In this document: positions 28,578 through 35,463 of the stretch, piece after piece
Numbering within the stretch: the first letter of the stretch is position 1
Layout: each line of letters opens with the position of its first letter
Assembly: GCA_023228125.1 (NCBI GenBank)
Contig: JALOBT010000010.1
Coordinates: forward strand, 1 to 64,000
DNA length: 64,000 nt
Source: Candidatus Cloacimonadota bacterium
Lineage (GTDB): Bacteria > Cloacimonadota > Cloacimonadia > Cloacimonadales > Cloacimonadaceae
Reading direction: 5' to 3'
Notes under the pieces: generated by a model
The model's database searches: none
What the model was told of the DNA's origin: nothing
The model's input: only the letters and a program-made list of their open reading frames with translations
Translations under genes and position numbers: made by a program

Positions 28578-30302
28578 ATGAGCACCAAGAAAATCATTTT
28601 AATCGTAGCTATTGTATTCATTATACTGGTGGGGCTGTCATATTGGTCCGGCCGGCAGATGAGTAAATTTGCCTTTAATGCGCCCGCTTCCACTGTGATC
28701 AGTGCAGATAGTTGGCTAAACCTTAATCCCAGCGCTTATATTCCAGAATACAACGAAGTGCTGCCGCTGAATCTCTTTGGCAAAGGAGGCACAAACAGTA
28801 TGCAAAACCTCTGTGCCAAGATCCTTAAAGCCAAGGACGACAGCCGCATCAGCGGACTTTTGATCCAGCCCCTGGGAGCTCAGATCTCTCTGGCCACGCT
28901 GCATGAGCTGGGATTGGCTATCCAGGAATTCAAAGGCAGCGGCAAGCCCGTGATCGCCTTTGGGGACATGATGGGGAATTCAGATTATCTCTTGGCCAGT
29001 TTTGCCGATGAAATCTATATGGAACCCTCTGCCTCTGCAGGATTGATGCTCAGCGGCACTTCTGCCAATATCATGTTTTACAAAGAGATGTTTGACAAGC
29101 TGGGAGTCAAGATGCACATCATTCAAGCCGGAGAATTCAAAGGAGCAGGCGAGCCTTACAGCCAGACCTCGCTCTCTGAAGGCACCCGGCGCAATATCGA
29201 AGAGATGCTTTCAGACCGCTATAATCTGATTTTGGCGGGCCTGGCAGAGCGGCGTAAACTCACCCTGGATGATGTGAAAGCAGTGTATGACACCCGCGAG
29301 AACTTCATCTTACATGCTGGTGAGGCCCTGGAAATGCGCCTCATCGATCACAGCACAGCCCGCAGCCAAATGTTTGCCGAACGCCTGATTGACCCGCAAA
29401 AGATCATAAACATCAGCTCTTATGCGCCGCGCACACAAGCTCCCCGTGGGCAGAAGGTTGCGGTGATGTATCTTGGCGGGCAGATCATGCCCTCTTCCGG
29501 ATCTTTCAATCAAGCCCAGATCAGCTATGACAAAGTGCAAAAAATAGTGCAGGAGATTCAGGACGACAAAGACGTGAAAGCCGTGGTGCTCCGCATAGAT
29601 AGCCCCGGCGGCAGCGCTCTGGAGAGTGAACTGATCTATCAGGAATTGCTCAAGCTGAAAAGCAGCAAACCGCTGGTAGTCTCGATGGGTGGAGTAGCCG
29701 CCTCGGGAGGATATTACATCTCCTGCGCCAGCGACCAGATCATTGCTGATTCCGGCTGTTTGACCGGATCAATCGGCGTGATCATGATGCTGCCAGAGGC
29801 CACGGGCTTGGGACGCAAGCTGGGCCTGAGATCACAGACCATCAAGTTTGGCAAATTTGCCGGTGCGATCAACCCTCTGGAGCCCTATTCTGCCGAACTG
29901 CTGAGCTCGCTAAAACGCAATTCCGAAGGAACTTACAACGAATTTAAAGCCCGCGTGATGAACGCCCGCAAGATCAGCCCGGATAAGATCAACAGCATTG
30001 CCGAAGGCAGGATCTTTAGCGCAGAAGACGCTCTGGCTCTGGGCTTGGTGGATGAAATTGGCTCGCTGGATTTTGCCATCGCCACAGCCGCCGAGAAGGC
30101 CGGGATCACAGATTACAGGGTGGAAAACTTCCCCCACAAACTCAGCTTTTTTGAAGCCATGAAAGATGCCGATTTCTTCAATATGCAGATCTCCAGCCTC
30201 TTCAAAACGCAGTGGTGGAATATCGACAAACAGATCACCGAACAGCTTGAAATGATTGAGCCTTACAAATGGCAATACCTGATGCCGGTAGTGGTAGATT
30301 GA
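28578..30302 (+). CDS. sppA: Signal peptide peptidase SppA, long (67K) type
   Basis: A 574-residue protein with AAAGGAGG before its ATG. An N-terminal membrane helix (residues about 5-24, IILIVAIVFIILVGLSYW) anchors two S49 peptidase domains. The catalytic lysine is expected in the first domain at AGEFKGAGEPYS and the serine in the second at GGVAASGGYYIS, as in E. coli SppA where the two halves form the dyad. It degrades signal peptides left in the membrane after export. Length and motif spacing fit the tandem-domain form. The rng gene follows after one base, so the two are co-transcribed. Confidence 0.94.
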   Translation: MSTKKIILIVAIVFIILVGLSYWSGRQMSKFAFNAPASTVISADSWLNLNPSAYIPEYNEVLPLNLFGKGGTNSMQNLCAKILKAKDDSRISGLLIQPLGAQISLATLHELGLAIQEFKGSGKPVIAFGDMMGNSDYLLASFADEIYMEPSASAGLMLSGTSANIMFYKEMFDKLGVKMHIIQAGEFKGAGEPYSQTSLSEGTRRNIEEMLSDRYNLILAGLAERRKLTLDDVKAVYDTRENFILHAGEALEMRLIDHSTARSQMFAERLIDPQKIINISSYAPRTQAPRGQKVAVMYLGGQIMPSSGSFNQAQISYDKVQKIVQEIQDDKDVKAVVLRIDSPGGSALESELIYQELLKLKSSKPLVVSMGGVAASGGYYISCASDQIIADSGCLTGSIGVIMMLPEATGLGRKLGLRSQTIKFGKFAGAINPLEPYSAELLSSLKRNSEGTYNEFKARVMNARKISPDKINSIAEGRIFSAEDALALGLVDEIGSLDFAIATAAEKAGITDYRVENFPHKLSFFEAMKDADFFNMQISSLFKTQWWNIDKQITEQLEMIEPYKWQYLMPVVVD

Positions 30303-30303
30303 T

Positions 30304-31821
30304 ATGCGCAAAACCACAGTAAATACAGAAATCATAGTCAACGTGCACCCCTTGGAAAAGCGGGTGGCCATCCTGGAGGATAACCGGCTGGTCGAGCTCT
30401 TTGTAGAGCGCAAAGACCACCAAAATCCTGTGGGGAACATCTACAAGGGAACCGTGAAAGACGTGCTTCCCGGCATGGGCGCAGCCTTTATAGAAATAGG
30501 GCTGGAACGCACTGCCTTTTTGCATTATAGCGATATCGTGCTGGACTTTTTGGATATCTATGAGGACGCCAAACCCCGCAAACGGGTGAATCCTTCGGAT
30601 AGCTCACAGATCGGCAAATTGCTCAAACCAGGCCAGGAAATCGTGGTGCAGGTGCACAAAGGGCCCATCGGCTCCAAAGGTGCCCGCCTCACCGGACAAA
30701 TCTCCGTTCCCGGCAAATACCTGGTGCTCTTCCCCAATAAAAACAAGATCGCCATCTCCCGCAAGATCTATAACCAGAACGAACGAGGCCGCATCCGTAA
30801 TATCCTCACAGAAATAAAAGATCCCGCCTACGGGCTCATCGTGCGCACAGAATCCGAGGGTGCCGATGAAGACGATATCCGCAACGAATACAAGGCTCTG
30901 GCCAAGACCTGGCGCTTGATCGAAAAACAGTTGCTCTACGCCAAAGCGCCCATCTGCGTCTTTGAAGAAAACGCTTTGGAAAACTACCTCATCCGCGATC
31001 TCTTCAACGAATATGTGGACCGCCTGGTGATAGACGATAAAGACTTTTACAAAAGCATAATCGGCCAATTGGAAGACATCTCCACAGATTTGATTCCCTC
31101 GGTGGAGCTGTACAAAGAAGCTTCCCCCATCTTTGATGCCTGGTCTATCGAGAAAAAGATCGAGACCATCTTCCACTCCCGCATCTATTTGCCCTCTGGA
31201 GGCAATATCAAGATCGAACAGACCGAGGCCCTGGTGGCCATTGATATCAATACCGGAAGCTTCACCGGCAAAAGCCATTACGAAGAAACTGTGCTCAAGA
31301 CCAATCTCGAAGCAGCCGCGGAATCTGCCCGTCAGATTCGTCTGCGGGATCTCTCCGGGGTGATCGTGATCGACTTCATAGATATGTCCGACGACAAAGC
31401 CAAAGCCGAAGTTCTGGACATCCTGCGCAAAGGGCTCAAACGAGACCGCGCCAAAAACAAAGTCTATCCCTTCACCGATCTGGGTATGGTGGAAGTTACC
31501 CGCAAACGCATGCGCGCCACCATCATGGCAAACTTTTCCGAGCCCTGCCCCTTCTGCAATGGCAGCGGCCGCATCGTGAGCAAAGACGCCGTGATCATGC
31601 GGATTTACCGCTGGCTGGTGCGCAGTGAATACTTTATCAAAAACAAACACCTGCGCATTATAGTGCACCCAGAGCTGCTCAGTCATATCAAAACCCATAA
31701 TGAAGAATTTATCAGCTATCGGGATCAGATTGAATTTGGCGAGGATAGCACCGTCAGGGTGGATCAATTCAAGGTTATTGGCCTGCCTGGGATGGAGGAT
31801 CTGACCTCAAAATATTCGTAA
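30304..31821 (+). CDS. rng: Ribonuclease G/E family endoribonuclease
   Basis: A 505-residue protein, close to RNase G length, without the long C-terminal scaffold of RNase E. An S1 domain lies at about residues 35-125 (NIYKGTVKDVLPGMGAAFIE). The catalytic Mg-binding part includes LVAIDINTGSFTGK and GVIVIDFIDM, whose aspartates are expected ligands. The Zn-link CPFCNGSG lies near 419-426. It cleaves single-stranded AU-rich RNA in rRNA maturation and mRNA decay. It starts one base after sppA. Its TAA stop codon is formed by the first bases of an interspersed repeat, and the product still looks full length. Confidence 0.95.
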   Translation: MRKTTVNTEIIVNVHPLEKRVAILEDNRLVELFVERKDHQNPVGNIYKGTVKDVLPGMGAAFIEIGLERTAFLHYSDIVLDFLDIYEDAKPRKRVNPSDSSQIGKLLKPGQEIVVQVHKGPIGSKGARLTGQISVPGKYLVLFPNKNKIAISRKIYNQNERGRIRNILTEIKDPAYGLIVRTESEGADEDDIRNEYKALAKTWRLIEKQLLYAKAPICVFEENALENYLIRDLFNEYVDRLVIDDKDFYKSIIGQLEDISTDLIPSVELYKEASPIFDAWSIEKKIETIFHSRIYLPSGGNIKIEQTEALVAIDINTGSFTGKSHYEETVLKTNLEAAAESARQIRLRDLSGVIVIDFIDMSDDKAKAEVLDILRKGLKRDRAKNKVYPFTDLGMVEVTRKRMRATIMANFSEPCPFCNGSGRIVSKDAVIMRIYRWLVRSEYFIKNKHLRIIVHPELLSHIKTHNEEFISYRDQIEFGEDSTVRVDQFKVIGLPGMEDLTSKYS

Positions 31822-31867
31822 CGCTGGATTTATCCGGCCGTAACGCTGTCTTCAGACGGTGCGTGCA
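31819..31867 (+). repeat. TAACGCTG hairpin repeat, two head-to-tail modules
   Basis: The first module reads TAACGCTGGATTTATCC (stem GGA-TTTA-TCC). The second reads TAACGCTGTCTTCAGACGG (stem GTC-TTCA-GAC). The first TAA is the stop codon of rng. The second hairpin half (CAGCTTCAGCTG) seen in other copies is missing. Confidence 0.7.
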
Positions 31868-31894
31868 GTGCCGCTTTACCGTTAATTACCAAAC

Positions 31895-31928
31895 AATTAA
31901 GCCCGGTCGTTTGATCGGGCTTAATTTA
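31895..31928. terminator. Bidirectional terminator between rng and the histidine kinase gene
   Basis: A perfect 11-bp stem (AATTAAGCCCG / CGGGCTTAATT) extended by a few inner pairs, loop about 10 bases, ending in TTAATTT. It lies between convergent genes. Confidence 0.88.
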
Positions 31929-32035
31929 CTTTGGTCACTTTCAAATCGAGTAAACATGCTACAGTATTGAAGATAGGGGGGCAAATTCCTATCATCACAG
32001 CAAGCAGAGCTCGCTCTCGAAACCAGCTTCGCTGC

Positions 32036-32989
32036 TCAATCGGATTTGATATTTATGGGCAGACTAAAACAGAATTTTGCGCCGTGTCCCGCTTCACTTT
32101 CCACCCAGATATCGCCGCCATGGGCGCTAATGATGTTTTTGGCGATAGAGAGCCCCAAACCCACGGATTTTTGCCGACCTTCATTGTTGGACAGACGTTT
32201 GAAAGGCTCAAAGATCACACTCTGATCTTCTTTGGCTATTCCGGGGCCTTCATCCTGCACATAGAAATGGAAGCAAGCATCATGCAGAATGGACCTGCAG
32301 GTGATGGTGCTGCCATCGGGACTGTATTTGACCGAGTTGTTGATCAGATTATTTATCACTTGGCGGATTTTAACGTGATCGATCTCAGCTAATACCGGGG
32401 CATCCAATCCCAGATACAGAATCTTGATTTCATGCGCTTTGGCCAGGATCTTATTTACGTTCACGATTTCTTCAAATAGTTGATTTAAATCTACTTTTTG
32501 AGTATTGAGTACCACGGTGCCGCTTTGCATGGAGGAAACATCCAAAATGCCATCCACCAGGCGTTGCATGAAGATCGCGGTGGAATGTATGATCTTTGCG
32601 ACTTCCAGAGTGTCGGTATTCGTACTGGTTTTGAATTCTGCGATGAGATATTCACTAAAACTTCTGATAATGCCAATGGGATTACGAAGGTCGTGTGCTG
32701 CCATACCCACAAAACGGTTACGGATTTCCACCAGTTTATTCAGTCCGGCATTCGCTTTGGCCAGCTCCCGCTGCATATTGGTGAGGTCGTTATTGAGCTG
32801 AGACATTTCGTTGAAGTAGTAACTACTAATCTCTTTGGGAATCTCCAATTGCTCTTGGGGGTCTGTTTCTTCGAGGTGGATAGTGTAATCCTCGCCAATC
32901 TGCAAGCCAGCTTTCTCCAATCCATCCAGGATAAGCTCTTTCAGCTTTTGCACTTCAGTGCCGGTGATTACGATGGAAGAGTGTTTCAT
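32036..32989 (-). CDS. Soluble sensor histidine kinase, partner of the B12-binding protein
   Basis: A 317-residue cytoplasmic kinase without membrane helices. Residues 1-60 are an unrecognised N-terminal domain and 60-90 a likely coiled coil (EMSQLNNDLTNMQRELAKAN). A HisKA domain has the phosphoacceptor His99 in VGMAAHDLRNPIG. The ATPase domain has the N-box QVINNLINNSVKYS, G1 DEGPGI, the F-box region FEPFKRL and G2 GLGLSIAKN. It should autophosphorylate and pass phosphate to a response regulator, but none is encoded in this window. Its ATG overlaps the stop of the upstream cobalamin-binding gene (ATGA), a strong hint that the B12 protein supplies the signal. The short N-terminal domain may be the docking site. 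Confidence 0.93.
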   Translation of the reverse strand: MKHSSIVITGTEVQKLKELILDGLEKAGLQIGEDYTIHLEETDPQEQLEIPKEISSYYFNEMSQLNNDLTNMQRELAKANAGLNKLVEIRNRFVGMAAHDLRNPIGIIRSFSEYLIAEFKTSTNTDTLEVAKIIHSTAIFMQRLVDGILDVSSMQSGTVVLNTQKVDLNQLFEEIVNVNKILAKAHEIKILYLGLDAPVLAEIDHVKIRQVINNLINNSVKYSPDGSTITCRSILHDACFHFYVQDEGPGIAKEDQSVIFEPFKRLSNNEGRQKSVGLGLSIAKNIISAHGGDIWVESEAGHGAKFCFSLPINIKSD

Positions 32990-34056
32990 GCTGGTCTTTG
33001 GATTAGATTACGGGCTACAGAATTGGCTAATGAAGCATCGGCAGCGTAGGCATCGGCACCGATCTTTTGCCACAAACTATCATCGGCAAGGAAAGGATAT
33101 CCTCCCACCATGATTTTGGTTTTGGAAGCGAGCGCATCAGATTTGATCAGGTTGATCAAGCTTTCTGCTTTGTGCAGATTCAGGGGGAAGGTTACCGAGA
33201 TCGCCAACAGGTCAGCCTTTTTTTCGAGGATGGTCTCCAGGATGCCTTCATCGGGCATATTGGCACCCAAAAAAGTGGTATTCCAACCGTCTATTTCCAT
33301 TATATCAGTTACCATTCTGAGTCCGATCTCATGTAGTTCACCGCTCACACAGGCAGAGATCATGCGGTAGTCCTTGGGGCCGGCATCAAAGAGTTTGGGA
33401 TACAGCAGCGAGATCACCATCTGCGTGACCCCGGTGCAATAGTGTTCTTGAGCCACAGAGATCTTGTTGGTATGCCAGAGCAAGCCGATATCCCGTTGCA
33501 CGGGTTGCAGGATATTCAAATATATCTCCCGGATTTCCTGAGTACCGGTAGCCATGGACAGGATGTAATCGGCAGCTTTCCTTTTCTGGGCTGAGAGCAA
33601 CATGTTTTGATAGTTGCGGGCTTGATCATATCTGGGGTTTTGCGGATCCAAGCCATGATACTCTTGGGTGTCTTCATCCTGAAAGTATGTGACCGCAATC
33701 CCGATCATTTCGCGCACTTTGGGTAATTCCGAGAGGGGAAGATTGGCTTCCAATACTTGGAGCATAATCTGAAAGTGCTCTGCAGTTTGTTGATTTTTGA
33801 CTCCCAGAGAGACCAGTAAGGTCTTCAGCCAGCTCAGATAATTTGTCCATAGTTTGACAGAATCAAGGCTTAAAGCTTCAGCCAGGTAATAAAGGTTGTG
33901 GCTTTCATCCCGCAGACACTTCTGTTTCTGATAAGGAGTATAGCCCTTCATCATTTCCGGATTCTGCTGCATCTGAAGGTCAAATACCTTCTGAGCAAGC
34001 TCGGTAACATGTTCTGTGATGATCCTGGAACTTTCATGGTATATACTTGCTGTCAT
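32986..34056 (-). CDS. Cobalamin-binding protein with CarH-type photoreceptor signature
   Basis: A 356-residue soluble protein in three parts: an N-terminal helical domain (about 1-135, NLYYLAEALSLDSVKLWTNY), a four-helix B12 cap (about 150-222) and a Rossmann-like B12-binding domain (about 228-350). The cap carries Trp194 directly followed by His195, then nine residues after the Trp comes Glu204-His205: the W-x9-EH motif of light-sensing CarH/LitR proteins, including the histidine used as second axial ligand after light exposure. The base-off ligand motif is Glu240-x-His242-x-x-Gly245, the ExHxxG version also used by CarH. There is no MerR DNA-binding domain. I infer a B12-based light or redox sensor acting on the co-transcribed kinase. 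A methyl-carrier corrinoid protein is the alternative, but W-x9-EH argues against it. Confidence 0.88.
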   Translation of the reverse strand: MTASIYHESSRIITEHVTELAQKVFDLQMQQNPEMMKGYTPYQKQKCLRDESHNLYYLAEALSLDSVKLWTNYLSWLKTLLVSLGVKNQQTAEHFQIMLQVLEANLPLSELPKVREMIGIAVTYFQDEDTQEYHGLDPQNPRYDQARNYQNMLLSAQKRKAADYILSMATGTQEIREIYLNILQPVQRDIGLLWHTNKISVAQEHYCTGVTQMVISLLYPKLFDAGPKDYRMISACVSGELHEIGLRMVTDIMEIDGWNTTFLGANMPDEGILETILEKKADLLAISVTFPLNLHKAESLINLIKSDALASKTKIMVGGYPFLADDSLWQKIGADAYAADASLANSVARNLIQRPA

Positions 34057-34079
34057 AATTCTCTCCCCGTGCTACACTC

Positions 34080-34096
34080 TTGTAACCTTCTTACAA
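34080..34096. promoter_or_regulatory. Inverted repeat TTGTAA-N5-TTACAA, candidate operator
   Basis: A perfect 6-bp inverted repeat with a 5-base spacer between the -10 box and the start codon of the B12-protein gene, overlapping the expected transcription start. The binding protein is unknown. Confidence 0.45.
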
Positions 34097-34123
34097 TAAC
34101 ATAGCACTTGTGTTTGCCGTCAA
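34096..34123 (-). promoter_or_regulatory. Likely promoter of the B12 sensor-kinase operon
   Basis: On the minus strand: TTGACG (34118-34123), a 16-base spacer, TGTTAT (34096-34101). It lies about 40 bases before the ATG at 34056, which has GGGAGA as its ribosome-binding site. Confidence 0.5.
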
Positions 34124-34352
34124 GTGAAATCTTTATTGCAAAAGATTTATCTGCAGCTCAGGCAAGCACGGCAATGAGAGACTGTTCAACAAGTTTTGCA
34201 TTATCTCCAATAACTTAGCTGATTCTCTAGTCTAAAAAGTGGGCGAAGCACCCTTCCTGCAATCCATTCCTCAGAATTGACATGGCGCCTTTGGATAGCT
34301 TATCATGCAAAACAGTGAATGTTCCTGTGTCGTTTACATGAAAGCTGTGAGT

Positions 34353-34420
34353 CTTGGAGTTCAAAGTGCCTAAGATAACTATCTATTTACCATAAACTTA
34401 GCGGCACTTTGGACTTCAAG
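34353..34420 (+). repeat. 68-bp GGACTTC-flanked hairpin
   Basis: Same unit as at 715 and 808 with a few substitutions. Its closest match is the inverted copy at 34783-34850. Confidence 0.85.
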
Positions 34421-34497
34421 CGGCAATACAGTCGAGTTAGATAGTTAGATAGCAAATCCGATATAGTTTGATCCCTTCTCCCTCTCTCCAAGGCGTC

Positions 34498-34570
34498 GAT
34501 CACATCTTTATCTACCCTTAATCAAGCGTTAAGAGTTAACGCTTGATTAAGGGTAGATAAAGATATGATC
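34498..34570. repeat. 73-bp near-perfect palindrome
   Basis: The arms 34504-34532 and 34536-34564 are perfectly complementary over 29 bp (TTATCTACCCTTAATCAAGC is part of the left arm) with a 3-base centre GAG. Allowing one mismatch the arms extend to 35 bp each. There is no T-run, so a simple terminator is unlikely. Confidence 0.95.
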
Positions 34571-34686
34571 AAGTGGCTCAAATGAGTAAGGAGAACCCAA
34601 GAATGCTGGTTTATCCGCAGGATGAAAAAGACTCTCTTGCAAACTAACTTGACTGAAAACACATTTTCGCTACGAACCATGAAAGG

Positions 34687-34763
34687 CCTTGGAGTTCAAT
34701 CCGGCTTCGATTATTTCAGTGTTAGCGTTAATAACAGGCCGGAATGGACTTCAACAGCCCTCG
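34687..34763 (+). repeat. GGACTTC-box hairpin, CCGGC-stem type
   Basis: GGAGTTCAATCCGGC at one end and GGCCGGAATGGACTTC at the other. It is the inverted counterpart of 905-980, adjacent to a 68-bp unit in both places, so the whole block of about 200 bp has been copied. Confidence 0.75.
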
Positions 34764-34782
34764 GCAAGGTTTCCCACTGCCG

Positions 34783-34850
34783 CTTGAAGTCCAAAGTGCC
34801 GCTAAGTTTATGGTAAATAGATAGTTATCTTAGGCACTTTGAACTCCAAG
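34783..34850 (-). repeat. 68-bp GGACTTC-flanked hairpin, inverted copy
   Basis: Reverse complement of 34353-34420, identical over nearly the whole unit including the outer GAGTCTTGGAGTTC. Confidence 0.85.
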
Positions 34851-34856
34851 ACTCAC

Positions 34857-35000
34857 ACGATCCGCCCGATCTGTGTTCTATCATCATCATTCATATGCAG
34901 GACTTGGGTTTTCGCCCAAAACCCCTACCTTTTTAATCCAACAAATCCTCTCGATCCGCCCGATCTGTGTTCTATCATCATCATTCATATTCAGGACTTG
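34857..35000 (+). repeat. Direct repeat of about 48 bp with GATCCGCCCGATCTGTG core
   Basis: The segments starting 34857 and 34952 share CGATCCGCCCGATCTGTG, then TTCTATCATCATCATTCATA and CAGGACTTG, differing at one base. Related cores are at 4647-4672 and 35250-35285. Confidence 0.75.
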
Positions 35001-35010
35001 TCTAAAATAG

Positions 35011-35190
35011 CGCCTTGTCCTCGCTTTGCCGGTATTATGCCTGGATAATACGGATTGGAATAGGATTGAGCACTTATTCAGCTTAAAGTGTAAAGAAATT
35101 GGCGTGACTTTGGGAGAGGAATGGAACAGTCTCAATGAGCATCATCTATCCAGAGAGCAGAAAAAGCTTAACTTGGAACCAGCATGTTGA
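35011..35190 (+). pseudogene. Possible 3' remnant of an unidentified gene
   Basis: An open frame of 59 codons without a credible start encodes a coding-like, charged sequence (NTDWNRIEHLFSLKCKEIG, then LNEHHLSREQKKLNLEPAC, stop). It begins directly after the direct repeat, as if the 5' part had been replaced. I do not recognise the family, and it could be chance. Confidence 0.3.
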
Positions 35191-35330
35191 TGATATATCC
35201 ACATGCTGGAGCTAAGATGATAGCATAATCCATCTCAATACATACAAGAAAATCCGTGTAAATCCGCCCGATCCGCCTGATCCGTGTGACCATTAATCAA
35301 GAGCTATTCCAGATTATAGTCAAAAAGTTC

Positions 35331-35359
35331 TTGACAAACAACGCAGCTTTGGTTTTACT
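35331..35359 (+). promoter_or_regulatory. Likely promoter of the winged-helix/M29 operon
   Basis: TTGACA (35331-35336), a 17-base spacer, TTTACT (35354-35359). It would give an untranslated leader of about 95 bases before the ATG at 35464, which has GAAAGGAAAG upstream. Confidence 0.5.
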
Positions 35360-35463
35360 GTAACCAGATAGCTTATTAACTTATATTAAAGAATTTAAAT
35401 AGACTTGTATCCGCGGTTCAAGCCCCTTGACAAGGACCGAAGATTGGATAGAAAGGAAAGAAT

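Larger units (their letters stand above)
34124..35463. other. Repeat island between divergent regulator operons
   Basis: About 1.3 kb without an intact gene. From left to right: 68-bp hairpin copy (34353-34420), long palindrome (34498-34570), CCGGC-type hairpin (34687-34763), inverted 68-bp copy (34783-34850), a direct repeat of about 48 bp (starting 34857 and 34952), a possible gene remnant (35011-35190), a GATCCGCC motif cluster (35250-35285) and a promoter (35331-35359). The first and fourth elements are inverted copies of each other surrounding the palindrome. Confidence 0.75.

Noticed and set aside
28324..28581. 85-codon ORF downstream of purH
   Set aside because: It runs straight through the tRNA-Ser gene and the sppA ribosome-binding site, so it is not coding.
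34622..35048. Short ORFs in the 34.1-35.4 kb gap
   Set aside because: They lie across hairpin and direct repeats, have no ribosome-binding sites and show no protein-like composition.
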